A stretch of DNA of 64,000 nt, from NCBI RefSeq assembly GCF_017939705.1, contig NZ_JAGKSQ010000013.1:1-64000 (forward strand), read 5' to 3'. Position 1 is the stretch's first letter. Each line of letters begins with the position of its first letter. Positions 19,433-30,501 of the stretch are shown here, one piece after another. This stretch comes from Halalkalibacter suaedae (GTDB lineage: Bacteria > Bacillota > Bacilli > Bacillales > Bacillaceae_D). The notes below the pieces were generated by a model that saw only the letters and a list, made by a program, of their open reading frames with translations, did not search any database and was not told the DNA's origin. Position numbers and translations under genes: made by a program.

Positions 19433-19452
19433 TTGTTAGTTTGTTTTGCTGG

Positions 19453-19480
19453 AGGTTGCAACCTAATGGGTTCGCAACCT
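19453..19480 (+). promoter_or_regulatory. rplK-rplA intercistronic hairpin
   Basis: AGGTTGCAACC pairs with GGTTCGCAACCT, giving 11 pairs with a single bulged C and a 5-base loop. No T run follows, so it is not a terminator. It may be an RNA processing or protein-binding site; L1 is known to autoregulate in other bacteria, but a match to the L1 target was not established. Confidence 0.45.
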
Positions 19481-19530
19481 TTCATAGTGGGAGGTTATAC
19501 CGCTAAAACCACATTCGAGGAGGAAATATC

Positions 19531-20226
19531 ATGGCTAAAAAAAGTAAAAAATATACAGACGCTCTTAAGCTTGTAGATCGTGATACATCGTATCAAATTG
19601 AAGAAGCAATTGAGCTAGTTAAGAAGACAGCTACAGCTAAGTTTGATGAAACGGTTGAGGTAGCGGTACGTCTTGGAGTAGATCCTAAGAAAGCAGATCA
19701 ACAAATTCGTGGAGCTGTTGTTCTTCCAAACGGAACAGGTAAAACACAACGCGTATTAGTATTTGCTAAAGGCGAAAAAGCAAAAGAAGCTGAAGCGGCT
19801 GGTGCTGATTATGTAGGAGAAGAAGATATGATCAATAAGATCAACCAAGGTTGGTTTGACTTTGATGTAATCGTAGCGACTCCTGATATGATGGCTCAAG
19901 TTGGTAAGCTTGGTCGTGTTCTTGGGCCAAAAGGCTTAATGCCTAACCCTAAAACTGGTACAGTGACATTTGATGTAACAAAAGCTGTTAATGAAATCAA
20001 AGCGGGTAAAGTTGAGTACCGTGTTGATAAAGCTGGAAACATCCACGTGCCAATTGGTAAAGTTTCTTTTGAAACAAGCAAGCTTACTGAAAACTTTAAG
20101 ACAATCATTGAAACACTTGTAAAAGCTAAGCCAGCTGCAGCTAAAGGTACTTATATGAGAAACGTAGCTGTTGCAGCAACGATGGGCCCTGGTGTTCGCG
20201 TTAACGCTTCTGCACTTACAAAATAA
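19531..20226 (+). CDS. rplA: 50S ribosomal protein L1
   Basis: 231 residues. Forms the mobile L1 stalk that moves deacylated tRNA out of the E site. Typical segments: [40 protein letters not shown] near the N-terminus and [22 protein letters not shown] in domain II. GAGGAGGAAAT binding site before ATG 19531. Second gene of the rplK-rplA unit; its stop is 3 bases before the rplJ promoter. Confidence 0.98.
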   Translation: MAKKSKKYTDALKLVDRDTSYQIEEAIELVKKTATAKFDETVEVAVRLGVDPKKADQQIRGAVVLPNGTGKTQRVLVFAKGEKAKEAEAAGADYVGEEDMINKINQGWFDFDVIVATPDMMAQVGKLGRVLGPKGLMPNPKTGTVTFDVTKAVNEIKAGKVEYRVDKAGNIHVPIGKVSFETSKLTENFKTIIETLVKAKPAAAKGTYMRNVAVAATMGPGVRVNASALTK

Positions 20227-20229
20227 TGT

Positions 20230-20258
20230 TTGACTTGAAGTAATCATGTGTGTATACT
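20230..20258 (+). promoter_or_regulatory. sigma-A promoter of rplJ-rplL
   Basis: TTGACT, 17 bases, TATACT. Predicted start near 20265, at the 5' end of the L10 leader. Confidence 0.85.
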
Positions 20259-20264
20259 CTTAAG

Positions 20265-20404
20265 AGTGTCGTATGTGATACTTAAATTGAATGTCATACC
20301 GTAGACAGTAGGTGTGTTTTACACTTAATATTCCTACCGAGGTAAGCAAATAGATGCAGATAACTGTGTTTGTATGCCCTCATGTCTACATGAGGGCTTT
20401 TTAT
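20265..20404 (+). promoter_or_regulatory. L10 leader with intrinsic terminator
   Basis: Position upstream of rplJ and the complementary blocks around CAGTAGGTG and CCTACCG match the Bacillus L10 leader, to which L10(L12)4 binds. It ends in a terminator: GCCCTCATG (20376-20384), TCTA loop, CATGAGGGC (20389-20397) and TTTTT. Excess L10 complex is expected to favour termination before rplJ. Boundaries are approximate. Confidence 0.8.
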
Positions 20405-20446
20405 ATGCTTCTTAAACGGTATGAATAAACCACGGGAGGTGTAAGA

Positions 20447-20944
20447 ATGAGTGTATTAGAACAAAAAAAGCAAGTTGTCTCTGATATCGCATCAAAGCTT
20501 CGTGATAGTAAAGCAACAGTTGTTGTTGACTATCGTGGACTAACTGTAGCTGAAGTTACTGAACTTCGTAAGCAGCTTCGTGAAGCTGGTGTTGAATTCA
20601 AAGTATACAAAAACACACTTGCGCGTCGTGCGACAGCAGAAGCTGAGCTAACTGCTCTTGATGAGCAATTAGTAGGTCCAACTGCTATTGCATTCAGTAA
20701 TGATGATGTTATCGCTCCTGCAAAAGTAATAAATGACTTTGCTAAAAAGCACGAAGCTTTAGAAATTAAAGCTGGTGTAATTGAAGGACAAGTTGCATCT
20801 GTTGCTGAAATTAAGGCACTTGCAGAACTACCTTCACGAGAAGGTCTATTATCTATGCTTGCGAACGTACTTCAAGCTCCAATGCGTGGTTTCGCATTAG
20901 TGACGAAGGCTGTTGCAGAACAGAAAGAAGAGCAAGGCGCTTAA
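20447..20944 (+). CDS. rplJ: 50S ribosomal protein L10
   Basis: 165 residues. The N-terminal rRNA-binding domain ([25 protein letters not shown]) anchors the stalk, and the C-terminal helix binds L7/L12 dimers. CGGGAGGTG precedes ATG 20447. Expressed with rplL from the leader-controlled promoter and thought to autoregulate that leader. Confidence 0.98.
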   Translation: MSVLEQKKQVVSDIASKLRDSKATVVVDYRGLTVAEVTELRKQLREAGVEFKVYKNTLARRATAEAELTALDEQLVGPTAIAFSNDDVIAPAKVINDFAKKHEALEIKAGVIEGQVASVAEIKALAELPSREGLLSMLANVLQAPMRGFALVTKAVAEQKEEQGA

Positions 20945-21021
20945 TACAGACGACTCTTTTAAAGATTAGTTGAATGAGTGTCCGAAAACACAAAAAAACA
21001 ATTATATAGGAGGATTTTAAA

Positions 21022-21384
21022 ATGACTAAAGAACAAATCATTGAAGCGGTTAAAGAAATGACTGTTTTAGAACTTAACGACCTTGTTAAAGCAATTGAAG
21101 AAGAATTTGGAGTAACTGCTGCAGCTCCTGTAGCTGTAGCTGCTGCTGGTGGAGACGCTGGTGCTGCTGAGCAAACTGAATTTGACGTAATCTTAGAATC
21201 TGCTGGCGGATCTAAAATCAACGTTATCAAAGTTGTTCGTGAGCTTACAGGTCTTGGTCTTAAAGAAGCAAAGGCACTTGTTGATGGCGCTCCAGGCCCA
21301 ATCAAAGAAGGCGTTGCTAAGGACGAAGCAGAAGCTGCTAAAGAAAAGCTTGAAGAAGCTGGTGCTTCAGTAACAGTTAAGTAA
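21022..21384 (+). CDS. rplL: 50S ribosomal protein L7/L12
   Basis: 120 residues. An N-terminal dimerisation region ([27 protein letters not shown]), an Ala/Gly-rich hinge (~35-52) and the C-terminal factor-binding domain ([27 protein letters not shown]). It recruits elongation factors G and Tu, both encoded later in the window. AGGAGGATTTT binding site. A strong terminator follows. Confidence 0.98.
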   Translation: MTKEQIIEAVKEMTVLELNDLVKAIEEEFGVTAAAPVAVAAAGGDAGAAEQTEFDVILESAGGSKINVIKVVRELTGLGLKEAKALVDGAPGPIKEGVAKDEAEAAKEKLEEAGASVTVK

Positions 21385-21392
21385 TTAATAGG

Positions 21393-21423
21393 AAAAGACT
21401 CGCAATTTGCGAGTCTTTTTTTG
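21393..21423 (+). terminator. terminator of rplJ-rplL
   Basis: Twelve-pair stem AAAAGACTCGCA / TGCGAGTCTTTT with a 3-base loop and T run, 9 bases beyond the rplL stop. Confidence 0.9.
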
Positions 21424-21448
21424 TTTGTGGAATGTTTTTAGATATAAT
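21421..21448 (+). promoter_or_regulatory. candidate sigma-A promoter of the methyltransferase gene
   Basis: TTGTTT, 16 bases, TATAAT; overlaps the tail of the rplL terminator and lies 36 bases before the next gene. Confidence 0.5.
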
Positions 21449-21483
21449 GTAGATAAGTATCGAAAAAAAGGAGAATTAAGTGT

Positions 21484-22083
21484 ATGTCTGGACATTATTA
21501 TTCAGAAAAACCAGAAGTAGAAAGTAATCAGAAAGACTGGTCAGCAGTATTGAGAAATGAAAAAATAAATTTTTATTCTGATCGTGGTGTTTTTTCAAAA
21601 AAGGAAGTTGATTTTGGTAGTCAATTATTGATTGAGACTTTTAATTTACCAGAGCAAGAGGGGGCTATTCTAGACGTAGGATGTGGATATGGTCCGATTG
21701 GACTATCTGTTGCTAGACTTGATCCGGAGCGAACGGTACATATGGTTGATGTAAACGAAAGAGCACTAGAATTATCGGAGAAAAATGCAATGCGTAATAA
21801 AATAACAAATGTAAAGATTTATAAGAGTAATGGCTTGGAAGGTGTTGAGGAGACTTTTGCTGCTGTGTTAACTAATCCACCTATACGTGCTGGCAAACAA
21901 GTCGTTCACATGATTTTTGAGCAGGCTTATGAAAAGTTAGCTGAAGGTGGAGAGCTATGGGTCGTTATTCAAAAGAAACAAGGGGCACCCTCTGCTATTG
22001 AAAAATTAGAAAGTTTATTTGATTCAGTTGAAGTTGTTGAGAAGAAAAAAGGATATTTTATACTATTAGCAAAAAAAGTTTGA
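21484..22083 (+). CDS. ybxB: RsmC-like class I methyltransferase (YbxB)
   Basis: 199 residues. The S-adenosylmethionine motif I is ILDVGCGYGPIGLSVA (~residues 60-75), and NPPIRAG (~136-142) is the N-P-P-[YFWI]-type catalytic motif of base N-methyltransferases. By family it resembles RsmC, which makes m2G1207 in 16S rRNA; the target here is inferred. Sits between rplL and rpoB in Bacillus as well. AAAGGAG binding site before ATG 21484 (first ATG). Confidence 0.88.
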   Translation: MSGHYYSEKPEVESNQKDWSAVLRNEKINFYSDRGVFSKKEVDFGSQLLIETFNLPEQEGAILDVGCGYGPIGLSVARLDPERTVHMVDVNERALELSEKNAMRNKITNVKIYKSNGLEGVEETFAAVLTNPPIRAGKQVVHMIFEQAYEKLAEGGELWVVIQKKQGAPSAIEKLESLFDSVEVVEKKKGYFILLAKKV

Positions 22084-22096
22084 CCCTGCTTGTCTT

Positions 22097-22125
22097 TTGT
22101 GATATTGTTATTTAATGCGTATAAC
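22097..22125 (+). promoter_or_regulatory. candidate promoter of rpoB-rpoC
   Basis: TTGTGA, 17 bases, TATAAC, 14 bases after the upstream gene. Predicted start near 22132, leaving a leader of about 215 bases before rpoB. Confidence 0.5.
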
Positions 22126-22142
22126 TACCTATTTTTAGAACG

Positions 22143-22180
22143 CTATTCAACAAAAAGTCAAGAGGTAATTTGTTGAATAG
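22143..22180 (+). promoter_or_regulatory. long hairpin in the rpoB leader
   Basis: A perfect 12-pair stem, CTATTCAACAAA / TTTGTTGAATAG, with a 14-base loop. ATAAC (22121-22125) and GTTAT (22186-22190) can extend it. There is no T run, so it is not an intrinsic terminator. The rest of the leader (22191-22340) shows no further gene or clear structure. Confidence 0.65.
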
Positions 22181-22348
22181 AGTTGGTTATTTGTGGTTAT
22201 ACTGGAGTAATCGTAGAAGAAACGTACATAAAACGTGTGCGAGATTTTGTTTAATCTATAAAAATAATTCATCTATATGTGTCCGATAAGGAAAACAGAA
22301 GATGATTGTTTTTAGATACTATAACGCCAGATTTGAGGGGTGAATCAG

Positions 22349-25300
22349 TTGACAGGTCAACTAGTTCAGTATGGACGCCACCGCCAGCGAAGAAGCTATG
22401 CAAGGATTAATGAAGTATTGGAGCTCCCGAATCTAATAGAGATTCAGACAGCTTCCTATCAGTGGTTTCTTGATGAGGGTTTAAGAGAGATGTTCCAAGA
22501 TATTTCTCCAATACAAGACTTCACAGGGAATTTAGTTCTAGAATTTATTGATTATAGTCTTGGAGAACCAAAATATCCAGTGGATGAGTCAAAGGAACGC
22601 GATGTTACTTATGCAGCGCCTTTACGCGTGAAAGTTCGTTTGATTAACAAGGAAACTGGTGAAGTGAAGGAACAAGAAGTATTTATGGGTGATTTCCCAT
22701 TAATGACTGAGACAGGTACGTTTGTTATTAATGGTGCAGAACGTGTAATTGTTTCGCAGCTTGTTCGTTCACCAAGTGTATACTATAGTCAAAAAACGGA
22801 TAAAAACGGTAAAAAGGGCTTTGGTGCAACTGTAATTCCAAACCGTGGGGCATGGTTGGAACTTGAAACAGATGCAAAGGATATCGTTTATGTTCGTATT
22901 GACCGCACAAGGAAAATACCAGTGACGGTTCTTTTGCGTGCGCTAGGTTTTGGATCTGATCAAGAGATCATTGATTTACTAGGTGAAGATGAATATCTTC
23001 GTAATTCGTTGGAGAAAGACAATACCGATGGTACGGAGAAAGCATTGCTTGAAATCTATGAGCGTCTTCGTCCGGGAGAACCACCGACAGTTGAGAATGC
23101 AAAGAGTTTACTTGATTCGAGATTCTTTGATCCTAAGCGATATGATTTAGCCAACGTCGGGCGCTATAAGATTAACAAGAAGCTTCACATTAAGAATCGT
23201 TTGTTTAATCAGCGTTTAGCTGAGACGTTAGTTGATCCTGAAACAGGTGAAGTGATTGCTGAAGAGGGAACTCTTCTTGATCGTCGTACACTTGATCGGG
23301 TTCTGCCATATCTAGAAAACAATGTTGGTTTCCGTCATGTGCGTGCCTCTGGTGGAGTGGTACAAGATGAGGATATTGAAATTCAGTCAATTCTTATTTA
23401 CTCACCAGATGATTCAGACGGTGAGCGTACGATCCGAGTAATCGGAAATGCTTTAGTTGAAAGAGATGTTAAACACATCACGCCAGCTGATATTATTGCT
23501 TCAATTAACTATTTCTTTAACCTATTACATGGTGTAGGCGATACGGATGATATTGATCATCTTGGAAACCGTCGTCTCCGTTCTGTTGGTGAGTTACTAC
23601 AAAATCAATTCAGAATTGGTTTATCACGTATGGAACGTGTTGTTCGTGAACGTATGTCTATCCAAGATCCAAATATGATCACGCCACAAGCACTTATTAA
23701 TATTCGTCCAGTTATTGCGTCAATTAAAGAGTTCTTTGGTAGCTCTCAGCTTTCTCAATTTATGGATCAAACGAACCCACTTGCTGAATTAACGCACAAG
23801 CGTCGTTTATCAGCTCTTGGACCCGGTGGTTTAACACGTGAGCGTGCTGGTTTTGAAGTGCGTGACGTTCATTACTCTCACTATGGTCGTATGTGTCCAA
23901 TTGAAACACCGGAAGGACCGAACATTGGTCTAATTAACTCACTTTCTTCTTATGCGAAGGTAAATGAGTTTGGTTTTATGGAAACACCTTATCGTCGTGT
24001 TGATCCTGAGACTGGAAAAGTAACTGCTCAAATTGATTACCTAACTGCTGACGAAGAGGATAACTATGTTGTTGCCCAAGCAAATGCACGTCTTGCAGAT
24101 GATGGCTCATTCATTGATGACAATATTATTGCTCGTTTCCGTGGGGAGAACACTGTTGTTCCTCGTGAACGCCTTGACTATATGGATGTATCACCAAAGC
24201 AGGTAGTATCAGCGGCGACTTCTTGTATTCCGTTCTTAGAAAATGATGACTCAAACCGTGCCCTAATGGGAGCGAACATGCAACGTCAAGCTGTTCCTTT
24301 ATTAGTACCTGAAGCACCTTTCGTAGGTACAGGTATGGAACACGTTTCTGCAAAAGATTCAGGTGCAGCGATTGTTGCTAAAGCTAGAGGAATTGTTGAA
24401 CGTGTTACTGCAAAGGAGATTTTGGTTCGTCGTTTAGAAGAAGTGGACGGAAAAGAAGTTAAGGGTGACCTTGATAAATACAAGCTTCAAAAGTTTATCC
24501 GTTCAAACCAAGGAACAAGCTACAATCAACGTCCAATCGTTGCTGAAGGTAACGTTGTTGAAAAGCGTGAAATTCTTGCCGATGGTCCTTCAATGGAAAT
24601 GGGTGAGATGGCTCTAGGACGTAACGTAATGGTTGGGTTCATGACTTGGGAAGGGTATAACTATGAGGATGCTATCATCTTGAGCGAACGTCTTGTGAAA
24701 GATGATGTGTATACATCTGTTCATATCGAGGAATACGAATCTGAAGCTCGTGATACGAAGCTTGGACCAGAGGAAATTACTCGAGATATTCCTAACGTAG
24801 GTGAAGATGCACTTAAGAACTTAGATGAGCGTGGAATCATACGTACCGGGGCAGAGGTAAAGGACGGAGATATTCTTGTTGGTAAGGTAACACCTAAAGG
24901 GGTTACAGAGCTAACAGCTGAAGAACGTCTATTACATGCAATCTTTGGTGAGAAAGCACGTGAAGTTCGAGATACTTCTCTTCGTGCACCACATGGTGGC
25001 GATGGAATTGTTCTTGATGTTAAGATCTTTAACCGTGAAGATGGCGATGAGTTACCACCAGGTGTGAATCAGCTTGTACGTGTCTATATCGTACAGAAGC
25101 GTAAAATTCACGAAGGTGATAAGATGGCCGGGCGTCATGGAAATAAAGGGGTTATCTCTAAAATTCTTCCTGAAGAGGATATGCCTTATCTTCCAGATGG
25201 AACACCAATCGATATCATGTTAAATCCTTTAGGGGTACCATCACGTATGAATATCGGTCAGGTATTAGAATTGCATTTAGGGATGGCTGCTAGAAAATTA

Positions 25301-25891
25301 GGTATTCATGTCGCATCACCAGTATTTGATGGTGCTCGTGAAGAAGATGTTTGGTCAACGTTAGAAGAGGCAGGAATGGCCAGAGATGGTAAAACTGTTC
25401 TTTATGATGGTCGTTCGGGTGAACCATTTGATAACCGTGTTTCTGTTGGGATCATGTATATGATCAAACTAGCTCACATGGTTGACGATAAGCTTCATGC
25501 TCGTTCAACAGGACCTTACTCTCTAGTTACGCAACAACCTTTAGGTGGTAAAGCACAATTTGGTGGACAACGTTTTGGTGAGATGGAAGTTTGGGCACTT
25601 GAGGCATATGGTGCTGCTTACACTCTTCAAGAAATCTTAACGGTTAAGTCTGATGATGTTGTTGGACGTGTGAAAACATACGAAGCCATTGTCAAAGGTG
25701 AAAATGTACCGGAACCAGGTGTACCTGAGTCATTTAAAGTATTAATTAAAGAGCTTCAATCACTAGGTATGGATGTGAAGATGCTCTCAAGTAATGAAGA
25801 AGAGATTGAAATGAGAGAGCTTGACGATGAAGATGATCAAACAAGTGAGAAGTTGAATCTGAATTTTGAATCAAGTGAATCTAACGTTTAA
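22349..25891 (+). CDS. rpoB: DNA-directed RNA polymerase subunit beta
   Basis: 1180 residues. The rifampicin-binding cluster [29 protein letters not shown] is of the sensitive type, with the usual Gln, Asp, His and Ser residues. The C-terminal [11 protein letters not shown] block, [10 protein letters not shown] and [26 protein letters not shown] are standard catalytic-core segments. TTG 22349 is chosen because it gives [20 protein letters not shown], the known Bacillus start, with TTGAGGGGTG upstream; GTG 22340 would overlap that site. Forms the polymerase with RpoC (next gene) and RpoA (49691). Confidence 0.97.
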   Translation: MTGQLVQYGRHRQRRSYARINEVLELPNLIEIQTASYQWFLDEGLREMFQDISPIQDFTGNLVLEFIDYSLGEPKYPVDESKERDVTYAAPLRVKVRLINKETGEVKEQEVFMGDFPLMTETGTFVINGAERVIVSQLVRSPSVYYSQKTDKNGKKGFGATVIPNRGAWLELETDAKDIVYVRIDRTRKIPVTVLLRALGFGSDQEIIDLLGEDEYLRNSLEKDNTDGTEKALLEIYERLRPGEPPTVENAKSLLDSRFFDPKRYDLANVGRYKINKKLHIKNRLFNQRLAETLVDPETGEVIAEEGTLLDRRTLDRVLPYLENNVGFRHVRASGGVVQDEDIEIQSILIYSPDDSDGERTIRVIGNALVERDVKHITPADIIASINYFFNLLHGVGDTDDIDHLGNRRLRSVGELLQNQFRIGLSRMERVVRERMSIQDPNMITPQALINIRPVIASIKEFFGSSQLSQFMDQTNPLAELTHKRRLSALGPGGLTRERAGFEVRDVHYSHYGRMCPIETPEGPNIGLINSLSSYAKVNEFGFMETPYRRVDPETGKVTAQIDYLTADEEDNYVVAQANARLADDGSFIDDNIIARFRGENTVVPRERLDYMDVSPKQVVSAATSCIPFLENDDSNRALMGANMQRQAVPLLVPEAPFVGTGMEHVSAKDSGAAIVAKARGIVERVTAKEILVRRLEEVDGKEVKGDLDKYKLQKFIRSNQGTSYNQRPIVAEGNVVEKREILADGPSMEMGEMALGRNVMVGFMTWEGYNYEDAIILSERLVKDDVYTSVHIEEYESEARDTKLGPEEITRDIPNVGEDALKNLDERGIIRTGAEVKDGDILVGKVTPKGVTELTAEERLLHAIFGEKAREVRDTSLRAPHGGDGIVLDVKIFNREDGDELPPGVNQLVRVYIVQKRKIHEGDKMAGRHGNKGVISKILPEEDMPYLPDGTPIDIMLNPLGVPSRMNIGQVLELHLGMAARKLGIHVASPVFDGAREEDVWSTLEEAGMARDGKTVLYDGRSGEPFDNRVSVGIMYMIKLAHMVDDKLHARSTGPYSLVTQQPLGGKAQFGGQRFGEMEVWALEAYGAAYTLQEILTVKSDDVVGRVKTYEAIVKGENVPEPGVPESFKVLIKELQSLGMDVKMLSSNEEEIEMRELDDEDDQTSEKLNLNFESSESNV

Positions 25892-25979
25892 ATAAAAGGC
25901 TTGGGGAGCTAGTCAAAAGCTGGTTCCCTAGACCTGTCTAATTGAAAAGATCCGTAAACCGAAAAGGGAGGTTAGCCCC

Positions 25980-28900
25980 TTGATAGATGTTAATAACTTC
26001 GAATATATGAAAATTGGCCTCGCTTCTCCTAACAAGATCCGCTCATGGTCTAGAGGGGAAGTTAAAAAGCCAGAAACGATTAACTACAGAACATTAAAGC
26101 CTGAGAAGGACGGACTTTTCTGTGAGCGTATTTTCGGTCCTACAAAGGATTGGGAATGTCATTGCGGGAAATACAAGCGTGTTAGATACAAAGGTGTTGT
26201 TTGTGATCGCTGTGGTGTTGAAGTCACACGTGCAAAAGTACGCCGTGAACGAATGGGTCATATTGAACTTGCTGCTCCTGTGTCTCACATTTGGTACTTT
26301 AAAGGAATTCCGAGCAGAATGGGTCTTGTTTTAGACATGTCGCCACGTTCTCTTGAAGAAGTTATTTATTTTGCGTCGTATGTTGTAACAGATCCAGGTG
26401 ATACAGCTCTTGAAAAGAAGCAATTGCTTTCTGAAAAAGAGTATCGTACGTACCGTGACAAATATGGTCGTTCTTTCCAAGCTCAAATGGGTGCTGAAGC
26501 TATTCGTAAGCTACTAGCAGACATTGATCTTGAAAAAGAAGTTGGTTTGTTGAAAGAGGAATTAGTTACAGCACAAGGTCAACGTCGTACACGTGCAATC
26601 AAAAGACTAGAAGTGCTTGAGGCATTCCGTCACTCAGGAAATGAACCTTCATGGATGATTTTAGATGTACTTCCGGTTATTCCGCCAGAGCTTCGTCCAA
26701 TGGTTCAATTAGATGGTGGACGCTTTGCGACGTCTGATTTAAATGACTTGTATCGTCGTGTTATTAACCGTAACAACCGTCTGAAACGCCTTTTAGACCT
26801 TGGTGCACCAAATATCATTGTTCAAAATGAAAAGCGTATGCTTCAAGAAGCAGTAGATGCGCTAATCGATAATGGTCGTCGCGGTCGTCCGGTAACAGGA
26901 CCTGGTAACCGCCCACTAAAGTCACTTTCTCATATGTTAAAAGGGAAGCAAGGACGTTTCCGTCAAAACCTACTTGGAAAGCGTGTTGACTATTCTGGTC
27001 GTTCCGTTATCGTTGTTGGACCTAATCTTAAAATGTTCCAATGTGGTCTTCCAAAGGAAATGGCACTTGAATTATTTAAGCCGTTTGTTATGAAAGAGCT
27101 TGTAAGCAAAGGTCTTGCTCATAACATCAAGAGTGCAAAGCGGAAAGTTGAACGTGTTCAACCTGAAGTTTGGGATGTATTAGAAGAAGTAATTCGTGAG
27201 CATCCGGTTTTACTAAATCGTGCCCCTACGCTTCACCGTCTTGGAATTCAAGCGTTTGAGCCAACACTAGTTGAAGGCCGAGCGATTAAACTTCATCCAC
27301 TCGTATGTACAGCTTATAATGCTGACTTTGATGGTGACCAAATGGCGGTTCACGTACCGTTATCTGCCGAAGCACAAGCGGAAGCGCGTATTCTGATGCT
27401 AGCTGCACAGAACATTCTTAACCCTAAGGATGGTAAGCCTGTAGTTACTCCGTCTCAGGATATGGTATTAGGTAACTATTACTTAACAATGGAACGTGAA
27501 GATGCTAAAGGTGAAGGGTCAATCTTTAAAGATACAAATGAAGCTCTAATTGCCTATCAAAATGGATATGTTCATTTACACAGTCGAGTAGCTGTTCCAG
27601 TTTCATCGATTGGTAAACGTACATTCCGTGATGACCAATATGATAAATTGTTGCTAACAACTGTTGGGAAATTAATTTTCAATGAAATTTTACCTGAAAC
27701 ATTCCCATATGTTAATGAACCGACAATGTCTAACTTAGAAGTAGCAACTCCTGATGAATATATGGTTCCAAGCACAACCGATGTGAAAAAGCTATTTGCT
27801 GAGAAGGATTTAGTTCTTCCGTTCAAAAAAGGTTTCTTAGGTCTTGTAATTGCAGAGGTCTTCAAGAAATTCGCAATTGCTGAAACATCTAAAATGCTTG
27901 ACCGTATGAAAGAGTTAGGATTCAAATACTCAACAAGAGCAGGTATTACTGTTGGGGTAGCTGATATCGTTGTTTTAGCAGAGAAGAAAGAGATTCTTGC
28001 TGAAGCTGAAGAGAAGGTTGAAAAAGTACAAAAGCAATTCCGTCGTGGTTTAATTACAGAAGAAGAGCGTTACGATCGAGTAATCTCTGTCTGGAGTGAA
28101 GCGAAGGATGTTATTCAAGGTAAGTTAATGGGTACCTTAGATCATCGTAACCCGATCTTTATGATGAGTGATTCAGGAGCTCGTGGTAACGCATCTAACT
28201 TTACTCAACTAGCTGGTATGCGTGGACTTATGGCGAATCCATCTGGTCGAATCATCGAGCTTCCTATTAAATCTAGTTTCCGTGAAGGTCTTACTGTACT
28301 TGAGTACTTTATCTCTACGCATGGTGCTCGTAAAGGTCTTGCGGATACAGCCCTTAAGACAGCTGACTCAGGTTACCTTACTCGTCGTCTAGTAGATGTA
28401 GCGCAAGATGTCATTGTTCGTTCTGATGATTGTGGTACAGATCGTGGACTTGAAGTTAAGGCAATTAAAGAAGGAAACGAAGTTATTGAAGATCTATATG
28501 ATCGCTTAGTTGGACGTGTTGCATTTAAGTCAGTGAAGCACCCAGAAACGAATGAAGTAATTGTTAGAAGAAATGAATTAATTCATGAGGATATTGCAAG
28601 ACAGATCATCGAAGCTGATATTGAAGAAGTAACGATTCGTTCTGTGTTCACATGTGATACTCGCCATGGGGTTTGTAAGAAGTGTTACGGTAGAAATCTT
28701 GCTACTGGTACCGATGTTGAAGTTGGTGAAGCGGTTGGTATTATTGCTGCACAATCAATTGGTGAACCAGGTACACAGCTTACAATGCGTACGTTCCATA
28801 CAGGTGGGGTTGCAGGGGATGACATCACTCAAGGTCTTCCACGTATCCAAGAATTATTCGAAGCGCGTAATCCAAAAGGTCAAGCTGTGATCTCCGAAAT

Positions 28901-29603
28901 TGATGGAGAAATCATTGACTTTAAAGAAGGAGATAAGCGTGAAGTAACAATTAAGAGTGAGATGGAAACCAAGAATTATGCGATTCCATATGGCGCTCGT
29001 ATCAAAGTATCCATTGGCGATTTTGTCGTTGCTGGTGAACCGATAACTGAGGGTTCTATTGATCCTAAGGAATTATTGAAGGTTAAAGGAATGAACGGTG
29101 TTCAGGAATACCTTCTAAGAGAAGTACAAAAAGTTTACCGTATGCAAGGGGTAGAAATCGGTGACAAACACGTTGAAGTAATGGTTCGTCAAATGCTTCG
29201 AAAAGTACGTGTTGTTGACGCTGGTGAAACGAATGTTCTACCAGGTTCACTTATTGAGATTCAACAATTCAATGATGAAAACCAAAAGGTGCTTGTTGAA
29301 AGACTACGCCCAGCAACTGGTAAGCCTGTTCTACTTGGAATTACAAAAGCATCACTTGAAACAGATTCATTCTTATCTGCTGCATCGTTCCAAGAGACAA
29401 CTCGTGTGTTAACAGATGCTGCAATTAAAGGTAAGCGTGATGAGCTTCTTGGGTTGAAAGAGAACGTAATTATTGGTAAGCTTGTTCCAGCAGGTACTGG
29501 AATGCCAAGATATCGTCACTTAGACATCCGTTCGAAGTATGATGAAGAGCCAGCAGAAGGACTTGAAGATGCAATGGTTAAAGAAGCGGCTGCTCACGAA
29601 TAA
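25980..29603 (+). CDS. rpoC: DNA-directed RNA polymerase subunit beta'
   Basis: 1207 residues. The N-terminal zinc site [20 protein letters not shown] (~residues 60-80), the catalytic NADFDGD magnesium motif, and the second zinc cluster ([13 protein letters not shown]) are all present. The trigger-loop and bridge-helix region carries [24 protein letters not shown]. Start is TTG 25980 with GGGAGGTTAG upstream, matching the Bacillus N-terminus (LDVNNFEYM type). Co-transcribed with rpoB after an 88-base gap that can form a 9-pair hairpin (25904-25928) without a T run. Confidence 0.97.
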   Translation: MIDVNNFEYMKIGLASPNKIRSWSRGEVKKPETINYRTLKPEKDGLFCERIFGPTKDWECHCGKYKRVRYKGVVCDRCGVEVTRAKVRRERMGHIELAAPVSHIWYFKGIPSRMGLVLDMSPRSLEEVIYFASYVVTDPGDTALEKKQLLSEKEYRTYRDKYGRSFQAQMGAEAIRKLLADIDLEKEVGLLKEELVTAQGQRRTRAIKRLEVLEAFRHSGNEPSWMILDVLPVIPPELRPMVQLDGGRFATSDLNDLYRRVINRNNRLKRLLDLGAPNIIVQNEKRMLQEAVDALIDNGRRGRPVTGPGNRPLKSLSHMLKGKQGRFRQNLLGKRVDYSGRSVIVVGPNLKMFQCGLPKEMALELFKPFVMKELVSKGLAHNIKSAKRKVERVQPEVWDVLEEVIREHPVLLNRAPTLHRLGIQAFEPTLVEGRAIKLHPLVCTAYNADFDGDQMAVHVPLSAEAQAEARILMLAAQNILNPKDGKPVVTPSQDMVLGNYYLTMEREDAKGEGSIFKDTNEALIAYQNGYVHLHSRVAVPVSSIGKRTFRDDQYDKLLLTTVGKLIFNEILPETFPYVNEPTMSNLEVATPDEYMVPSTTDVKKLFAEKDLVLPFKKGFLGLVIAEVFKKFAIAETSKMLDRMKELGFKYSTRAGITVGVADIVVLAEKKEILAEAEEKVEKVQKQFRRGLITEEERYDRVISVWSEAKDVIQGKLMGTLDHRNPIFMMSDSGARGNASNFTQLAGMRGLMANPSGRIIELPIKSSFREGLTVLEYFISTHGARKGLADTALKTADSGYLTRRLVDVAQDVIVRSDDCGTDRGLEVKAIKEGNEVIEDLYDRLVGRVAFKSVKHPETNEVIVRRNELIHEDIARQIIEADIEEVTIRSVFTCDTRHGVCKKCYGRNLATGTDVEVGEAVGIIAAQSIGEPGTQLTMRTFHTGGVAGDDITQGLPRIQELFEARNPKGQAVISEIDGEIIDFKEGDKREVTIKSEMETKNYAIPYGARIKVSIGDFVVAGEPITEGSIDPKELLKVKGMNGVQEYLLREVQKVYRMQGVEIGDKHVEVMVRQMLRKVRVVDAGETNVLPGSLIEIQQFNDENQKVLVERLRPATGKPVLLGITKASLETDSFLSAASFQETTRVLTDAAIKGKRDELLGLKENVIIGKLVPAGTGMPRYRHLDIRSKYDEEPAEGLEDAMVKEAAAHE

Positions 29604-29620
29604 ATTTGTTGAAAGAAACA

Positions 29621-29653
29621 TTGACACTGATATCTTACGGTGTTAAGATATCA
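29621..29653 (+). promoter_or_regulatory. promoter of rplGB/str operon overlapped by a perfect dyad
   Basis: TTGACA (29621-29626), 17 bases, TAAGAT (29644-29649). A perfect 10-bp inverted repeat TGATATCTTA (29628-29637) / TAAGATATCA (29644-29653) with a 6-base centre covers most of the spacer and the -10. The dyad could be a repressor site or a weak rpoC terminator, but no T run follows. Confidence 0.7.
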
Positions 29654-29692
29654 AAGTGTGCCTGAGAAACCTGTTGCTTTGGAGGATGAATC

Positions 29693-29941
29693 ATGTCTTA
29701 TGAAAAAGTATTACAGGCTGATAACCTAGTAATAGGAACAAAACAAACGCTTAAGGCGCTTGATGATGGCATCGTTTCTGAGGTTATTATTGCAAAAGAT
29801 GCCGAATACCGAGTGATTAACAAAGTTGAAGCATTAGCAAAAGCCAACGATGTACCACTTTTATATGTTGACTCAATGAAAAAGCTTGGAAAAGCTTCCG
29901 GAATTGAAGTTGGCGCAGCCACTGTTGCTCTAAGCAAATAA
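29693..29941 (+). CDS. rplGB: L7Ae-family K-turn-binding ribosomal protein (YbxF)
   Basis: 82 residues of the L7Ae/L30e fold: a short alpha/beta protein with LVIGTKQTLKALDDGIVSEVIIAKDAEYRVI and CPV-less VPLLYVDSMKKLGKASGIEVGAATVAL. Homologues bind kink-turn RNA (ribosomal or RNase P-type). TTGGAGGATGAATC before ATG 29693. Precedes rpsL, as in B. subtilis. Its function in bacteria is not well settled. Confidence 0.9.
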   Translation: MSYEKVLQADNLVIGTKQTLKALDDGIVSEVIIAKDAEYRVINKVEALAKANDVPLLYVDSMKKLGKASGIEVGAATVALSK

Positions 29942-29946
29942 GATCG

Positions 29947-29980
29947 TTTTTGCCATTCGGTGTCGTCCGGTTGGCAAAAA
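29947..29980 (+). promoter_or_regulatory. hairpin between rplGB and rpsL
   Basis: Nine-pair stem TTTTTGCCA / TGGCAAAAA with a 16-base loop, followed by CTTTCCTTTTG. A smaller ACCAC / GTGGT hairpin (30003-30020) follows before the rpsL binding site. It could be a weak terminator or an RNA regulatory element of the str operon. Confidence 0.5.
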
Positions 29981-30052
29981 CTTTCCTTTTGCCCAGGGAT
30001 GAACCACCAGGATCAGTGGTCTTACTTTAGTAAAGAGAGAGGAGGAGAAATA

Positions 30053-30472
30053 ATGCCTACAATTAATCAATTAATTCGTAAGGGTCGTGTGGCTAAGACT
30101 AGAAAGTCTGACTCACCAGCACTTAACAAAGGTTTCAACAGCTTCAAGAAGTCTCAAACGGATCTTTCTTCACCACAAAAGCGTGGAGTTTGTACTCGTG
30201 TTGGTACAATGACACCAAAGAAGCCGAACTCAGCACTTCGTAAGTATGCTCGTGTGCGTTTGACGAATCAAATCGAAGTTACAGCTTACATCCCAGGTAT
30301 TGGTCACAATCTTCAAGAGCACAGTGTTGTTCTTATTCGTGGAGGTCGTGTAAAGGATTTACCAGGGGTACGTTACCACATCGTTCGTGGTGCACTTGAT
30401 ACAGCTGGCGTTCAAAACCGTATGCAAGGTCGTTCTAAATACGGTACTAAGCGTCCAAAGGAAAAGAAATAA
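30053..30472 (+). CDS. rpsL: 30S ribosomal protein S12
   Basis: 139 residues. Decoding-centre protein. The segment [17 protein letters not shown] contains Lys56 (the streptomycin position), so the allele is of the sensitive type; the second resistance region [10 protein letters not shown] is also wild type. ATG 30053 is chosen because GGAGGAG lies just upstream and [12 protein letters not shown] is the universal N-terminus; the longer frame from 29960 is not coding. First classical gene of the str operon. Confidence 0.98.
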   Translation: MPTINQLIRKGRVAKTRKSDSPALNKGFNSFKKSQTDLSSPQKRGVCTRVGTMTPKKPNSALRKYARVRLTNQIEVTAYIPGIGHNLQEHSVVLIRGGRVKDLPGVRYHIVRGALDTAGVQNRMQGRSKYGTKRPKEKK

Positions 30473-30501
30473 TCATCTAAAAGTTGAAGGGAGGGAAAGT
30501 T

